A stretch of 64,000 bases of DNA from Sphingomonas sp. CBMAI 2297 (GCF_029870595.1 NZ_JAPDIR010000001.1:124001-188000), one strand, 5' to 3'; positions 37,487 through 46,190 are shown, counted from the stretch's first letter. Notes: a model not told the origin generated them from the letters alone. A program made the numbers and translations.

Positions 37487-37909
37487 ATGCAGCTCCATAT
37501 CGTCGCGCGCGGGAAGATCGGCCGCAGCCCGGAGGCGGAGCTGGTCGATCGCTATCTCCGGCGCATCCAATGGCCGAGCAAGGTGACCGAGCTGCCCGAT
37601 ACGGGCGGCAAGGTTCCCGAGCTTTCGGGCAGCACCCGGATCGTGATGCTCGACGAGACCGGCGAGAACCTGCCCTCGCGGGTGCTTGCCGAGCGGCTGG
37701 GCGCCTGGCGCGACGACGGGGTGCGCGAGGCGCGCTTCCTGATCGGCGCGGCGGACGGGTTCGAGGATGCCGATCGCGCCCAGGCCGATCTGCTGCTCAG
37801 CTTCGGCCGTGCCACCTGGCCGCACATGCTGGCGCGTGCGATGCTCGCCGAGCAGCTGTGGCGCGCCACTTCCATCCTTGCCAACCACCCCTATCATCGC
37901 GAAGGCTGA
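37487..37909 (+). CDS. rlmH: 23S rRNA pseudouridine-1915 N3-methyltransferase RlmH
   Basis: A 140-residue SPOUT methyltransferase acting on the 70S ribosome. The C-terminal knot motifs FLIGAADGFEDADRAQADLLLSFGRATWPHMLARAMLAEQLWRA and HPYHREG are fully conserved. It belongs to the nadD-rsfS-rlmH group. Confidence 0.96.
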   Translation: MQLHIVARGKIGRSPEAELVDRYLRRIQWPSKVTELPDTGGKVPELSGSTRIVMLDETGENLPSRVLAERLGAWRDDGVREARFLIGAADGFEDADRAQADLLLSFGRATWPHMLARAMLAEQLWRATSILANHPYHREG

Positions 37910-37913
37910 GCCG

Positions 37914-39086
37914 GTGCTCCGCCCGCTGATCCTCGGCGCCAGCCTGCTGGCGATCCTCGCCACCGGCAGCTTCGCCGCGGCGCAGGCGCCGAGCCTCGGC
38001 GAGCAGCAGGGCCGCCTGCGCGAGGCCACTGCCCAGAGCCGTGCGGCGCAGGCGCGCAGCGCGCAGCTCGAGCGCCAGGCGGCGTCGGAGCGCGACCAGG
38101 CCGCGCGGGCGCGGGCGCAGGAAGCCGCCGCCGCCGAGCGAATCAAGGCCGCCGAGGCCGACATCGCCGCCGCCCGGGCGCGCATCGGCATCGTCGACCG
38201 CCAGCTCGCCGCGCAGCGCACCCGCGTCGCCGAGCGCCAGGGCCCGATCCTCCGCCTGATCGCCGCGCTCCAGTCGATGGCCCGCCGCCCGGCGGTGCTC
38301 GGCCTGGTCCAGCCCGGATCGACCGGCGACATGGTCCATGTCCGCGCCGTGCTCGGCACGGTGATGCCCGTGGTCGAGGCCCGCACGCGCGACGTACGCG
38401 CGGAGCTCGGCCATATCCGCGCGCTGCGGGCCGATGCGCTCGCCGCGGTCGAGAGCTTCCGCGCGGCGCGCCGGCGGATCGAGGACGAGCGGGTCGCCCT
38501 GGTCCGGCTCGAGGCCGATCACCGCGCCCGTTCCGCCCGGCTCGCCTCGAGCGCGCTGGTCGAATCGGACCGCGCCATTGCGCTGGGCGAGCGCGCCCGC
38601 GAGATCGTCGACCAGATGGAGACGGCGGGCCAGGCCGCCGGGATCCAGGCCGATCTCGCCGCGCTTCCCGGCCCGCTGCCACGCCCCGGCAGCGCCGTCG
38701 CGGCGCCGTCGCGCAGGGCCGGCCCCCCCTATGTCCTGCCCGTCGCCGGCGCGGTCGTCACCGGCATGGGCGAGCTTTCCGCCACCGGGGTGCGCGCCCG
38801 CGGCGTAACGCTCGCCTGCGCGGCCGGCAGCGATGCCGTGGCTCCCGCGGCCGGGCGCATCCTCTTCGCCGGCCCGTTCCGCGACTATGGCGGCGTGGTG
38901 ATCATCGACCATGGCAATGGTTGGACCAGCTCGGTCACCGGGCTGGGCGGCACCAGCGTCCGCGTCGGCGAGCATGTGATGCAGGGCGCGCGCATCGGCC
39001 GGGCCCCTGGCGGCGAGGCGCCGCGCGTCACGGTGGAGCTGCGCCGGCGCGGCGAGCCCATGGACCTTGCGCGCCTGCTCGGCTGA
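37914..39086 (+). CDS. EnvC-type murein hydrolase activator
   Basis: A 390-residue periplasmic protein. Signal peptide from GTG 37914 (LILGASLLAILATGSFAAA), a long coiled coil (about residues 25-260) and a C-terminal LytM/M23 fold. The zinc ligands of active M23 endopeptidases are not conserved: the IDHGNGW strand lacks the second HxH (SSVTGL instead of a histidine pair), so the domain is catalytically dead, as in EnvC. It would activate amidases during cell separation. The GTG is four bases after the rlmH stop, so it belongs to the same operon. Confidence 0.88.
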   Translation: MLRPLILGASLLAILATGSFAAAQAPSLGEQQGRLREATAQSRAAQARSAQLERQAASERDQAARARAQEAAAAERIKAAEADIAAARARIGIVDRQLAAQRTRVAERQGPILRLIAALQSMARRPAVLGLVQPGSTGDMVHVRAVLGTVMPVVEARTRDVRAELGHIRALRADALAAVESFRAARRRIEDERVALVRLEADHRARSARLASSALVESDRAIALGERAREIVDQMETAGQAAGIQADLAALPGPLPRPGSAVAAPSRRAGPPYVLPVAGAVVTGMGELSATGVRARGVTLACAAGSDAVAPAAGRILFAGPFRDYGGVVIIDHGNGWTSSVTGLGGTSVRVGEHVMQGARIGRAPGGEAPRVTVELRRRGEPMDLARLLG

Positions 39087-39152
39087 TTGTGCCGTGCATT
39101 TGCCGCGATCCCGTCCTAGATTGATCCTCGAACGCGTTTCCGGAAAGTAACT

Positions 39153-40505
39153 ATGCTTCGTTCGTTCCTTCAGGTCACCGCCGCGGTCGGCGCGCTGGCG
39201 CTCGTTCCCATTGCCTCGGGCGCCATGGCCGGCGTGGACACTTCGAGCTTCAAGGAGCTCGACACCTTCATGGAAGTCTACAGCCAGGTGAAGGCGAACT
39301 ATGTCGACAAGGTGGACGACAAGACGCTGATGAAGGGCGCGATCCAGGGCATGCTGGCGGCGCTCGATCCGCACAGCAGCTATGCCGACGGGCTCGATTT
39401 CGACAATCTGAAGATCCAGACCGACGGCAATTATGGCGGCCTCGGTCTCACCGTGACCCAGGAGGACGGGGCGGTGAAGGTGGTGGCGCCGACCGAGGAC
39501 ACGCCGGCCGCGCGCGCGGGCATGAAATCGGGCGATTTCATCACGCATATCGACGGCAAGTTCATCGTCGGCGGCAGCCTGGACGATGCGATCCAGCAGA
39601 TGCGCGGCAAGCCGGGCACCAGCGTCACGCTCACCGTGATCCGCCCGGGCGCGGACAAGCCGCTCACCTTCACCATGAAGCGCGAGATCATCGTGCAGCG
39701 GCCGGTGAAGTGGGACGTCAAGGACGGCGTCGGCATCCTCAACATCAACACCTTCACGGCCCAGACCGGGGCGGACACGATCAAGGCGATCCAGGAGATC
39801 GACAAGAAGCTGGGCCACAAGCCGCTGGGCTATATCGTCGACCTGCGCCAGAATGGCGGCGGCCTGCTCAGCCAGGCGATCGAAGTGTCCGACATATTCC
39901 TGACGCATGGCGAGATCGTCTCGCAGCGTGGCCGCGAGAAGGCCGATATCGAGCGCTGGTATGCCGATGTGAGCGAGCCGGGCATCGTCGCGGTCCCGGG
40001 CGACCTTGCCCAGGGGCTGCCGGTGGTCGTGCTGATCGACGCGGGCACCGCCTCGGCCTCGGAGATCGTCGCCGGCGCGCTGCAGGACCATCACCGCGCG
40101 CTCGTCATGGGCGTGCGCAGCTTCGGCAAGGGCTCGGTCCAGTCGATCCTGCCGATGGGCCCGCGCGCCGCGCTGCGCCTCACCACGGCGCGCTATTATA
40201 CGCCATCGGGCCGCTCGGTGCAGGAAGGCGGCATCAAGCCCGACCTGCTCGTGCCCCAGCTCACCGATCCCGACTACAAGACCCGCCCCTCGATCCGCGA
40301 GGCGGATCTGCGCGCGCACCTGATCAACAACGACAAGGTCGACGATTCGGTGCTCGAGGACGATCAGCGCGCCGATCCGCGCTTCGCCAAGACGGCGGAG
40401 CAGCTGAAGAAGGAGGGCATCGACGACTTCCAGCTGCATTATGCGCTGCAGACCATTTCCCGCCTCGAACCCAAGACCCAGGTCGCCGCGACACGGAGCA
40501 AGTAA
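39153..40505 (+). CDS. C-terminal processing peptidase (S41, CtpA-type)
   Basis: A 450-residue periplasmic protease. A weak signal peptide is followed by a PDZ domain (YGGLGLTVTQEDGAVKVVAPTEDTPAARAG, about residues 90-170) and the S41 core: VDLRQNGGGLLSQAIEVSD, the nucleophile in DAGTASASEIVAGAL and the lysine in SFGKGSVQ. It trims C-termini of envelope proteins, often with peptidoglycan hydrolases. It follows the EnvC-like gene, which is consistent with a shared role in wall remodelling. Confidence 0.95.
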   Translation: MLRSFLQVTAAVGALALVPIASGAMAGVDTSSFKELDTFMEVYSQVKANYVDKVDDKTLMKGAIQGMLAALDPHSSYADGLDFDNLKIQTDGNYGGLGLTVTQEDGAVKVVAPTEDTPAARAGMKSGDFITHIDGKFIVGGSLDDAIQQMRGKPGTSVTLTVIRPGADKPLTFTMKREIIVQRPVKWDVKDGVGILNINTFTAQTGADTIKAIQEIDKKLGHKPLGYIVDLRQNGGGLLSQAIEVSDIFLTHGEIVSQRGREKADIERWYADVSEPGIVAVPGDLAQGLPVVVLIDAGTASASEIVAGALQDHHRALVMGVRSFGKGSVQSILPMGPRAALRLTTARYYTPSGRSVQEGGIKPDLLVPQLTDPDYKTRPSIREADLRAHLINNDKVDDSVLEDDQRADPRFAKTAEQLKKEGIDDFQLHYALQTISRLEPKTQVAATRSK

Positions 40506-40508
40506 GCC

Positions 40509-40994
40509 ATGCGTAACGACGGCCTCCGCATCGCGCGCTGGATCGCGCTCCTCCTTCCCCTCGCGCTGGTGGGCGGCGCGCATCTCTCCGAGCTGTTCGG
40601 CCTGGTGCCGTGCGAGATGTGCTGGTGGCAGCGCTGGCCGCATTATGCCGCGATCCTGGTCGCGCTCCCGGCCTTTTTCGTGCGCGGCCGGCCGCTGCAG
40701 ATGACGATCGTCCTGCTCGCCGCCACCCTGATCGCGGTGAGCGGCGGCATCGGCGTCTTCCATGCCGGCGTCGAGTATAAATGGTGGGAGGGCATTACCG
40801 CCTGCACCGCCCAGGTGCATGGCGACAATCCGATGGACATGCTGAACGATGCGCTGCGCCGGCCGCTGATCCGCTGCGACGTGCCGCAATGGACGTTGTT
40901 CGGGATCAGCCTGGCCGGCTTCAACGCGATCCTCTCGCTCGGCGGTGCCGCGGCCATCTTCCTGCTTGCCGCTCGCAAGGGCGCCCGCGCATGA
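40509..40994 (+). CDS. dsbB: Disulfide bond formation protein DsbB
   Basis: A 161-residue inner-membrane protein with four membrane segments. The first periplasmic loop holds CEMC (GLVPCEMCWWQRWPH), and the second holds two spaced cysteines (ITACTAQ and LIRCDVPQW). It reoxidises DsbA and passes electrons to ubiquinone. Start four bases after the protease stop and a 4-nt overlap with coq7 show a tight operon. A DsbA partner is not in the window. Confidence 0.92.
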   Translation: MRNDGLRIARWIALLLPLALVGGAHLSELFGLVPCEMCWWQRWPHYAAILVALPAFFVRGRPLQMTIVLLAATLIAVSGGIGVFHAGVEYKWWEGITACTAQVHGDNPMDMLNDALRRPLIRCDVPQWTLFGISLAGFNAILSLGGAAAIFLLAARKGARA

Positions 40995-41524
40995 GCTGGA
41001 AGCCCGGCGATCGGCGCGAGGGGCTGGCCTCGATGGTCCGCGTCGACCAGGCGGGCGAATATGGCGCGACGCGCATCTATGCCGGCCAGCTCGCGGTGAT
41101 GGGCGATCGCACGCCGATGGCGCGGATGATCGCCGGCATGGCGAGCCAGGAGGAACGTCACCGCGCCTTTTTCGACGCGATGATCGCGCGCCGCGGCGTG
41201 CGCCCGACCGCGCTCCAGCCCTTCTGGAACGTCGCCGGCTTCGCCCTGGGCGCCGCCACTGCGGCGATGGGCCCCGAAGCGGCGATGGCTTGCACCGCCG
41301 CGATCGAGACCGAGATCGACCTCCATTACCAGCAGCAGCTCGAGGAGATCGGCGATAGCGATCCCGAGCTCGCCCAAGCCGTGGCGCAGTTCCGCGACGA
41401 GGAACTCGAGCATCGCGATACCGCGCTCGCGCACGGCGCGGAGCATGCCCCGGCCTATCCGCTGCTGTCCGGGCTGATCCGTGCCGGCTGCCGCGCTGCC
41501 ATTGCGATATCGAAACGGATATAA
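40991..41524 (+). CDS. coq7: Demethoxyubiquinone hydroxylase Coq7
   Basis: A 177-residue diiron monooxygenase of ubiquinone synthesis. It contains the ferritin-like ligands in VDQAGEYGATRIYAGQ, SQEERHRAFFDAM, AIETEIDLHYQQQL and DEELEHRDTAL. The ATG overlaps the dsbB stop (ATGA). Its presence replaces the UbiF/UbiM-type hydroxylases used by some other bacteria. Confidence 0.95.
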   Translation: MSWKPGDRREGLASMVRVDQAGEYGATRIYAGQLAVMGDRTPMARMIAGMASQEERHRAFFDAMIARRGVRPTALQPFWNVAGFALGAATAAMGPEAAMACTAAIETEIDLHYQQQLEEIGDSDPELAQAVAQFRDEELEHRDTALAHGAEHAPAYPLLSGLIRAGCRAAIAISKRI

Positions 41525-41575
41525 AGGCCCCATTCAGCCGTTTTGGACCAGGCACGGCACAGCAGGAGTAAGCCG

Positions 41576-41983
41576 ATGTTGAACCGGATCATGATCGCAG
41601 GCGCGCTCGCCGCCCTTCCGATGCTGGCGCCCGTTGCCGCGCATGCCCAGAACGCGGCGCAGAACGGCGTGCTGGTGATCTATGGCAAGGACAAGTGCCC
41701 GACCAACTCGAACGGCGAGGAGATCGTGGTCTGCAAGCGCCTCGACGAGCGCGAGCGCTATCGCATCCCGTCGAACCTGCGCGAACAGGCCGGCCCGCCG
41801 CAGAAGACCGAGAGCTGGGCGGTGCGTTCGCAGGACGCGCTCACCTCGGGCGATTTCGGCACCGGCAGCTGCTCGACCACCGGGGCCGGCGGCGGCACCG
41901 GCTGCTTCGTGCGGAAGGCGACCATTGCCCGCGCCGAGGTTCGGGCGCGCAAGAAGGCCGAAGAGAATCTGCCGCTGCCTTGA
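41576..41983 (+). CDS. Secreted hypothetical protein
   Basis: A 135-residue protein with a signal peptide ending AAHAQ, then VIYGKDKCPTNSNGEEIVVCKRLDERERYRIP, a pattern I recognise from unannotated sphingomonad proteins. Four cysteines (two in this stretch, two in GSCSTTGAGGGTGCF) suggest disulfides, fitting the dsbB gene nearby. A CAGGAG site precedes the ATG. Function unknown. Confidence 0.7.
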   Translation: MLNRIMIAGALAALPMLAPVAAHAQNAAQNGVLVIYGKDKCPTNSNGEEIVVCKRLDERERYRIPSNLREQAGPPQKTESWAVRSQDALTSGDFGTGSCSTTGAGGGTGCFVRKATIARAEVRARKKAEENLPLP

Positions 41984-42018
41984 GCTGATTCCGCTCCCGC
42001 GCCCGCGCCACGAGAGCC

Positions 42019-42056
42019 TGGGAGGGGAGCCGCGCCAACCGGAGGGCCCCCTCCCA
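42019..42056. terminator. Possible bidirectional terminator between convergent genes
   Basis: TGGGAGGGG (42019-42027) and CCCCCTCCCA (42047-42056) form a stem with a loop of about 19 bases between the convergent ends of the secreted protein gene and the glycosyltransferase gene. No T-run, so efficiency is uncertain. Confidence 0.35.
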
Positions 42057-42058
42057 CA

Positions 42059-43327
42059 TCACCGCTCCTGGCGGCGCGCGCCTTTCCGGTGCGCTCGCCC
42101 GGGGAGAGCGGCTTCTGCCTGGCGCGCCGGCGGGAGTGTCACCCATTCGGGCGGCGCGCGGCGCACGCAATCGGCGATGAGCCACAGCATCACCAGCGCG
42201 CGCGCCGCCGCGGCGCCGGCAACGTCCAGCGTGTTCGCCGCCGGCCAGGCGCCGTCCATGCCGGCCAGGAACCAGAACTCGGCGAAATAGGCGAAGATCC
42301 CGGTCGCCGCGAACAGCGCCACCGGCCATAGCCGCGGCGCGGTCATCACCAGCATCGGCCACAGCCACAGGTCGAACTGGGGCGAATAGACCTTGTTGGT
42401 GAGCATGAACCAGGCGAGCAGCGGCGTCGACAGCAGCCAGAGCCGCGCATGGTGGCGCCGCCAGCCCAGGCCGATGATGGCGGCCCCGCCGATCGCGAAG
42501 GCAAGGGCGGCCAGGAGGTTCTTGCCCGGCGTGCCGAGCTGCAGGATGCCGAGATTGCCGAGCACGTCCCAGGTCCCGGCAACCGTGCCGCCGCGCGCCT
42601 GCGAGAAGCGGTAGAATTCGCTCCAGTTCGCCGGCGCGAGCAAGGCGACCGGCAGGTTCACCGCCAGCCAGGCTCCGATCGCGGCGAGCTTCACCCAGCC
42701 GGCGCGCACCACCCGCTGCCACCAGCCGCGGCCCTGCCCGAGAAACGCCGAGAGGGCGAACAGGGGCAGCATCACGATCGGAAACAGCTTGGCGGCCACG
42801 CCCAGCCCGGCCGCGGCCCCCGCGCGGATCAGCCGGCCCTCGCGGGCCAGCAGCATCGCCCACACCGCCAGCGTGACGGCGATCATGTCCCAGTTATGCC
42901 CGACATAGAGGATGAGCGGCGGCGCGGCGGCCCACCACCAGAGCCGTCGCCGGTCCATCCCGGCCCGCCGGAACATCCAGAGGATCAGGAAGGCGAGGGC
43001 GATGTTCACTGCCGTCACCACGCCCAGGAACTTGGCGTCATTGGCCTCGCGCCCGAAGATCAGATGCGTCGCCGCGCCTTCGATCCAGATCGCCGCGCCG
43101 GTCAGCACCGGATATTCGATCGGGGTCTGGAGATAGGGGATGCTGCCCTTGTCCACCGCGCGCGCCGTCCAGAAGGGTACCGCGTCGCTGTAGCAGCCGG
43201 TGAGATATTGTTCGGAATCGGTCCAGCCGCCCGGCATGCAATGCTGCTTGAAGCCGAAGCCGAGCAGGCAGGTGACCGCCAATACGGCCAGCAATGCGCG
43301 GAAATGCCGGTCGATCCTCAATCGCAT
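42059..43327 (-). CDS. GT87-like membrane glycosyltransferase
   Basis: A 422-residue protein with about ten membrane segments. The early periplasmic loop GWTDSEQYLTGCYSDAVPFW contains the acidic residue of GT-C enzymes, and NWDMIAVTLAVWAMLLAREGRLIRAGAAAGLGVAAKLFPIV fits the GT87 (DUF2029) family, which transfers mannose or other sugars from polyprenyl phosphate. A basic, disordered tail ends the protein. Divergent from the LexA-boxed radical SAM gene. Confidence 0.82.
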   Translation of the reverse strand: MRLRIDRHFRALLAVLAVTCLLGFGFKQHCMPGGWTDSEQYLTGCYSDAVPFWTARAVDKGSIPYLQTPIEYPVLTGAAIWIEGAATHLIFGREANDAKFLGVVTAVNIALAFLILWMFRRAGMDRRRLWWWAAAPPLILYVGHNWDMIAVTLAVWAMLLAREGRLIRAGAAAGLGVAAKLFPIVMLPLFALSAFLGQGRGWWQRVVRAGWVKLAAIGAWLAVNLPVALLAPANWSEFYRFSQARGGTVAGTWDVLGNLGILQLGTPGKNLLAALAFAIGGAAIIGLGWRRHHARLWLLSTPLLAWFMLTNKVYSPQFDLWLWPMLVMTAPRLWPVALFAATGIFAYFAEFWFLAGMDGAWPAANTLDVAGAAAARALVMLWLIADCVRRAPPEWVTLPPARQAEAALPGRAHRKGARRQER

Positions 43328-43424
43328 CGCGCGCTCCAGAATTTCCGCCCCCAGATGTGCTCGGGGAGGAAGCGATTGTTTTCGCTCGCCTCCTTCCACA
43401 ACCCGCTGGACACCGCAACATCTG

Positions 43425-43439
43425 GAACATAAAGCGAAC
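43425..43439. promoter_or_regulatory. LexA (SOS) box upstream of the radical SAM repair gene
   Basis: GAAC ATAAAGC GAAC fits the alphaproteobacterial GAAC-N7-GAAC operator exactly and ends only 2 bases before the ATG at 43442. A repressor here would cover the start region. The other divergent gene, the GT87-like one, begins 98 bases away. Confidence 0.75.
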
Positions 43440-43441
43440 GA

Positions 43442-44689
43442 ATGTCGCAGCTCGATCTCCGCGCGAAGCTCGCCATCCTCGCCGATGCCGCCAAATATGA
43501 TGCCAGCTGCGCCTCGTCGGGCACGACCAGGCGCAATTCGGCGGCGGGCAGGGGGCTCGGCTCGACCGAGGGCATGGGCATCTGCCACGCCTATGCGCCG
43601 GATGGACGCTGCATCTCGCTGCTCAAGATCCTGCTGACCAACAGCTGCATCTTCGACTGCCACTATTGCATCAACCGCAAGAGCTCGAACGTCCGCCGCG
43701 CCCGCTTCACGCCGGAGGAGGTGGTCGACCTCACGCTCGGCTTCTACCGGCGCAACTATATCGAGGGGCTGTTCCTTTCCTCCGGCATCATTCGTTCGAG
43801 CGACTATACGATGGAGCAGATCGTCCGCGTCGCGCGGCTGCTGCGCGAGGTGCATGACTTTCGCGGCTATATCCATCTGAAGACGATTCCCGATGCCGAT
43901 CCGGAGCTGGTGCGCCAGGCCGGGCTCCATGCCGATCGGGTCTCGATCAATGTCGAGCTGCCGACGGTGGCGGGGCTGGCGCGGCTGGCGCCCGAAAAGT
44001 CGGCGCCCCGGATCGAAGGCGCGATGCGGGACGTCCGTGCCGCGATCGAGGACGGCGCCGATGCCGGCCGGCGCTACAAGGCCGCGCCGAAATTCGCGCC
44101 CGCCGGCCAGTCGACCCAGATGATCGTCGGTGCCGATGCCGCCACCGATGGGGACATCATCGCGCGCGCGGCCGGGCTCTACGACCGGTTCCAGCTGCGG
44201 CGCGTCTATTATTCGGCGTTCAGCCCGATTCCCGATGCCAGCGCCGTGCTGCCGCTCCGGCGCCCGCCGCTGATGCGCGAGCATCGGCTCTACCAGTCCG
44301 ACTGGCTGATGCGCTTCTACGGCTATGCGCCGCGCGAAGTGGCCGAGGCGGCGGATCCCGTCACCGGCATGCTCCCGCTCGACATCGATCCCAAGCTCGC
44401 CTGGGCGTTGAAGTTCCGCGCGCATTTCCCCGTGGACGTCAACCGCGCCCCGCGCGCGGCGCTGCTCCGGGTGCCGGGGCTCGGCGTCAAGGCGATCGAC
44501 GCGATCCTCGCCGCGCGCCGCTGGCGCCGGCTGCGCCTGGCCGATATCGCCCGGCTGACGGCTTCGCTCGCCAAGGTCCGCCCGTTCCTGATCGCCGAGG
44601 ACTGGCGCCCGGTCGCGCTGGCCGATCGCGCCGACCTGCATGCGCTGGTCGCGCCAAGGCACGCGCAGCTCGAACTGTTCGGCGCCTGA
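43442..44689 (+). CDS. Putative DNA modification/repair radical SAM protein (TIGR03916 type)
   Basis: A 415-residue radical SAM enzyme. CIFDCHYC (Cys 69, 73 and 76, CX3CX2C) binds the iron-sulfur cluster; the N-terminal ASSGTTRRNS and GICHAYAPDGRCISLLKILLTN and the C-terminal helix-hairpin-helix NRAPRAALLRVPGLGVKAIDAIL mark the family usually encoded beside a UdgX-type uracil-DNA glycosylase. The LexA box two bases upstream predicts DNA-damage induction. Its usual partner is found 3.8 kb downstream rather than adjacent. The lesion it acts on is unknown. Confidence 0.9.
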   Translation: MSQLDLRAKLAILADAAKYDASCASSGTTRRNSAAGRGLGSTEGMGICHAYAPDGRCISLLKILLTNSCIFDCHYCINRKSSNVRRARFTPEEVVDLTLGFYRRNYIEGLFLSSGIIRSSDYTMEQIVRVARLLREVHDFRGYIHLKTIPDADPELVRQAGLHADRVSINVELPTVAGLARLAPEKSAPRIEGAMRDVRAAIEDGADAGRRYKAAPKFAPAGQSTQMIVGADAATDGDIIARAAGLYDRFQLRRVYYSAFSPIPDASAVLPLRRPPLMREHRLYQSDWLMRFYGYAPREVAEAADPVTGMLPLDIDPKLAWALKFRAHFPVDVNRAPRAALLRVPGLGVKAIDAILAARRWRRLRLADIARLTASLAKVRPFLIAEDWRPVALADRADLHALVAPRHAQLELFGA

Positions 44690-44711
44690 ACGCGCGGCTA
44701 GGCTCGCCGGC

Positions 44712-45122
44712 ATGAAGCTGCTCGTCGCGCTGCTCGCCTTGCTCGGTGGCCCCGGCCAGCCCGCCGAGCGTCCCGGCTATGCCGCCGGGCAGGTCTGGGA
44801 ATATCGCACGCGCCCGGTCGAGCCGCGGTCGCTGCTCAAGATCCAGGCGATCGAGGCGGATCCGCGCGGCGATCCGATCTACCATGTCAGCCTGGTCGAC
44901 CTCGCCATAGCCGGCGGCGAGGTGCAGCACCTGCCGGTATCGCGGCGGACCCTTGACGCGAGCGTGACCCGGCTTGCCGCGCGCCAGCCGGATTTCCCCG
45001 ATCCCGCCGCGGGCATCGCGACGTGGCGCGAGGCGCGGGGCGGCGTCTTCACCATTTCGATCGCCGGGATCGTCGACATGCTCGACGCGTCGCTCCGCGA
45101 GGGGCAAGCGGAGCATCGCTAG
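44712..45122 (+). CDS. Hypothetical protein cotranscribed with the radical SAM gene
   Basis: A 136-residue protein beginning with a weak signal-like segment (MKLLVALLALLGGPGQPAE). YAAGQVWEYRTRPVEPRSLLKIQAIEAD and IYHVSLVDLAIAGGEVQHLPVSRRTLDASV are its conserved-looking parts; no family recognised. It begins 23 bases after the radical SAM stop, so it is probably in the same LexA-controlled transcript. Function unknown. Confidence 0.65.
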   Translation: MKLLVALLALLGGPGQPAERPGYAAGQVWEYRTRPVEPRSLLKIQAIEADPRGDPIYHVSLVDLAIAGGEVQHLPVSRRTLDASVTRLAARQPDFPDPAAGIATWREARGGVFTISIAGIVDMLDASLREGQAEHR

Positions 45123-45149
45123 GGGAACCCGGGATCGCCTCCCATATCA

Positions 45150-45159
45150 TTGTATACAA
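45150..45159. promoter_or_regulatory. Orphan TTGTATACAA palindrome
   Basis: A perfect 10-bp palindrome in the 126-bp gap between the radical SAM operon and the Lrp gene, resembling sites of FadR/GntR-type regulators and sharing TGTATACA with the parDE operator at 35890-35897. An AAAGGAG follows, but no frame with a proper start lies close behind, so I assign no gene. Confidence 0.3.
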
Positions 45160-45248
45160 AGGAGTTTCTCTATCTTCGCCGATCATGATCGGCAGCGCGA
45201 CTTGCTCGCGCGCCGAAGCCGGTCCGCCGGGGAATTCGCGCGAATAGC

Positions 45249-45722
45249 CTAGTCGGCGATCGGCACGAGCAGCCCGCGCTTGCCCACGCCCAGCGCGACA
45301 TTGGTGGTGAAGCGGCGCACATTCGGATTGTCCGCCATCAGCCGGCTCATCAGCGCGTCATAGGCGCCGACATCGGGTGCGACGACGACCAGCACGAAAT
45401 CGGCGGTGCCCGTGACGTAATAGACCTGCTGGACCTGCTCCTCCGCGGCCAGCCATTGGCGCAGCCGGGCGATCAGCTCGGGGCGCTCGCGCTCGATCTC
45501 CAGCGCTGCCAGGAAGAAATTGGGCTTCCCCACCTTGAGCGGATCGACCACGGCGATCTCGCCCAGGATCACGCCCGTCGCGCGCAGCCGCTTGAGCCGC
45601 CGCTGCACCGCCGATGCCGAAAGCCCGACCTGTCCGGCCAGGGCTTCGGCGGTCTGCGCCGCGTCGCGCTGGACCAGGGCGAGGAGCCTGCGGTCGAAGG
45701 GGTCGAGATCGGATCGGGCCAT
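45249..45722 (-). CDS. Lrp/AsnC family transcriptional regulator
   Basis: A 157-residue regulator with an N-terminal HTH (DPFDRRLLALVQRDAAQTAEALAGQVGLSASAVQRRLKRLRATGVI) and a C-terminal ligand-binding RAM domain (VYYVTGTADFVLVVVAPDVGAYDAL). Targets unknown; it is divergent from the VOC gene, which may be one of them. ATG 45722 chosen as the family-typical start. Confidence 0.9.
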   Translation of the reverse strand: MARSDLDPFDRRLLALVQRDAAQTAEALAGQVGLSASAVQRRLKRLRATGVILGEIAVVDPLKVGKPNFFLAALEIERERPELIARLRQWLAAEEQVQQVYYVTGTADFVLVVVAPDVGAYDALMSRLMADNPNVRRFTTNVALGVGKRGLLVPIAD

Positions 45723-45830
45723 CGGCCGCACCCTAGCGTGCAAATGCGCCGAAATCCGCCGATTCGACTCCCCTATTCGCGGAAAAGCCGCGCGGGCGCG
45801 CGCCTATCTCCCGGGGCGAAGGAGAATGTC

Positions 45831-46190
45831 ATGATCGACCATATCGAGATCCGCACCACCCGCCTGGCCGAGAGCCTGGCCTTCTATGCCGATGCCCTGG
45901 CACCGCTCGGCTATACCCAGAAGGTCGACGGCCCGGCCAAGGGCTTCGGCAATGATTCCGCGCTCGACCTGTTCCTGGTCGAAGGCGAGGCGCCGTCCGA
46001 CCTCCACTTCGCCTTTGCCGCGCCCGATCGCGCCACGGTCGACCGAATCTATGCCGCCGGCCGCGATGCCGGCCATGTCCTCGATCGCGCGCCCGCGCTC
46101 GCCCCGCACATCCATCCCAATTATTACGCCGGATATCTTCGCGATCCCGATGGGCGGCTGATCGAATTCGTCTGCCACGGACCTAATTGA
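45831..46190 (+). CDS. VOC/glyoxalase family protein
   Basis: A 119-residue protein starting MIDHIEIRTTRLAESLAFYADALAPLGY, with the ligands H, E and a C-terminal YAGYLRDPDGRLIEFVCH. AAGGAG precedes the ATG. The stop codon lies within the 20-bp palindrome that regulates the next gene. Substrate unknown. Confidence 0.85.
   Translation: MIDHIEIRTTRLAESLAFYADALAPLGYTQKVDGPAKGFGNDSALDLFLVEGEAPSDLHFAFAAPDRATVDRIYAAGRDAGHVLDRAPALAPHIHPNYYAGYLRDPDGRLIEFVCHGPN

Noticed and set aside
37797-41555. Minus-strand open frame of 1252 codons
   Set aside because: It lies opposite rlmH, envC, the S41 protease, dsbB and coq7, all with clear motifs, and has no recognisable domain.
45185-45247. 20-codon frame after AAAGGAG in the gap before the Lrp gene
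   Set aside because: The ribosome-binding site is about 22 bases from the ATG, too far, and the peptide has no features.
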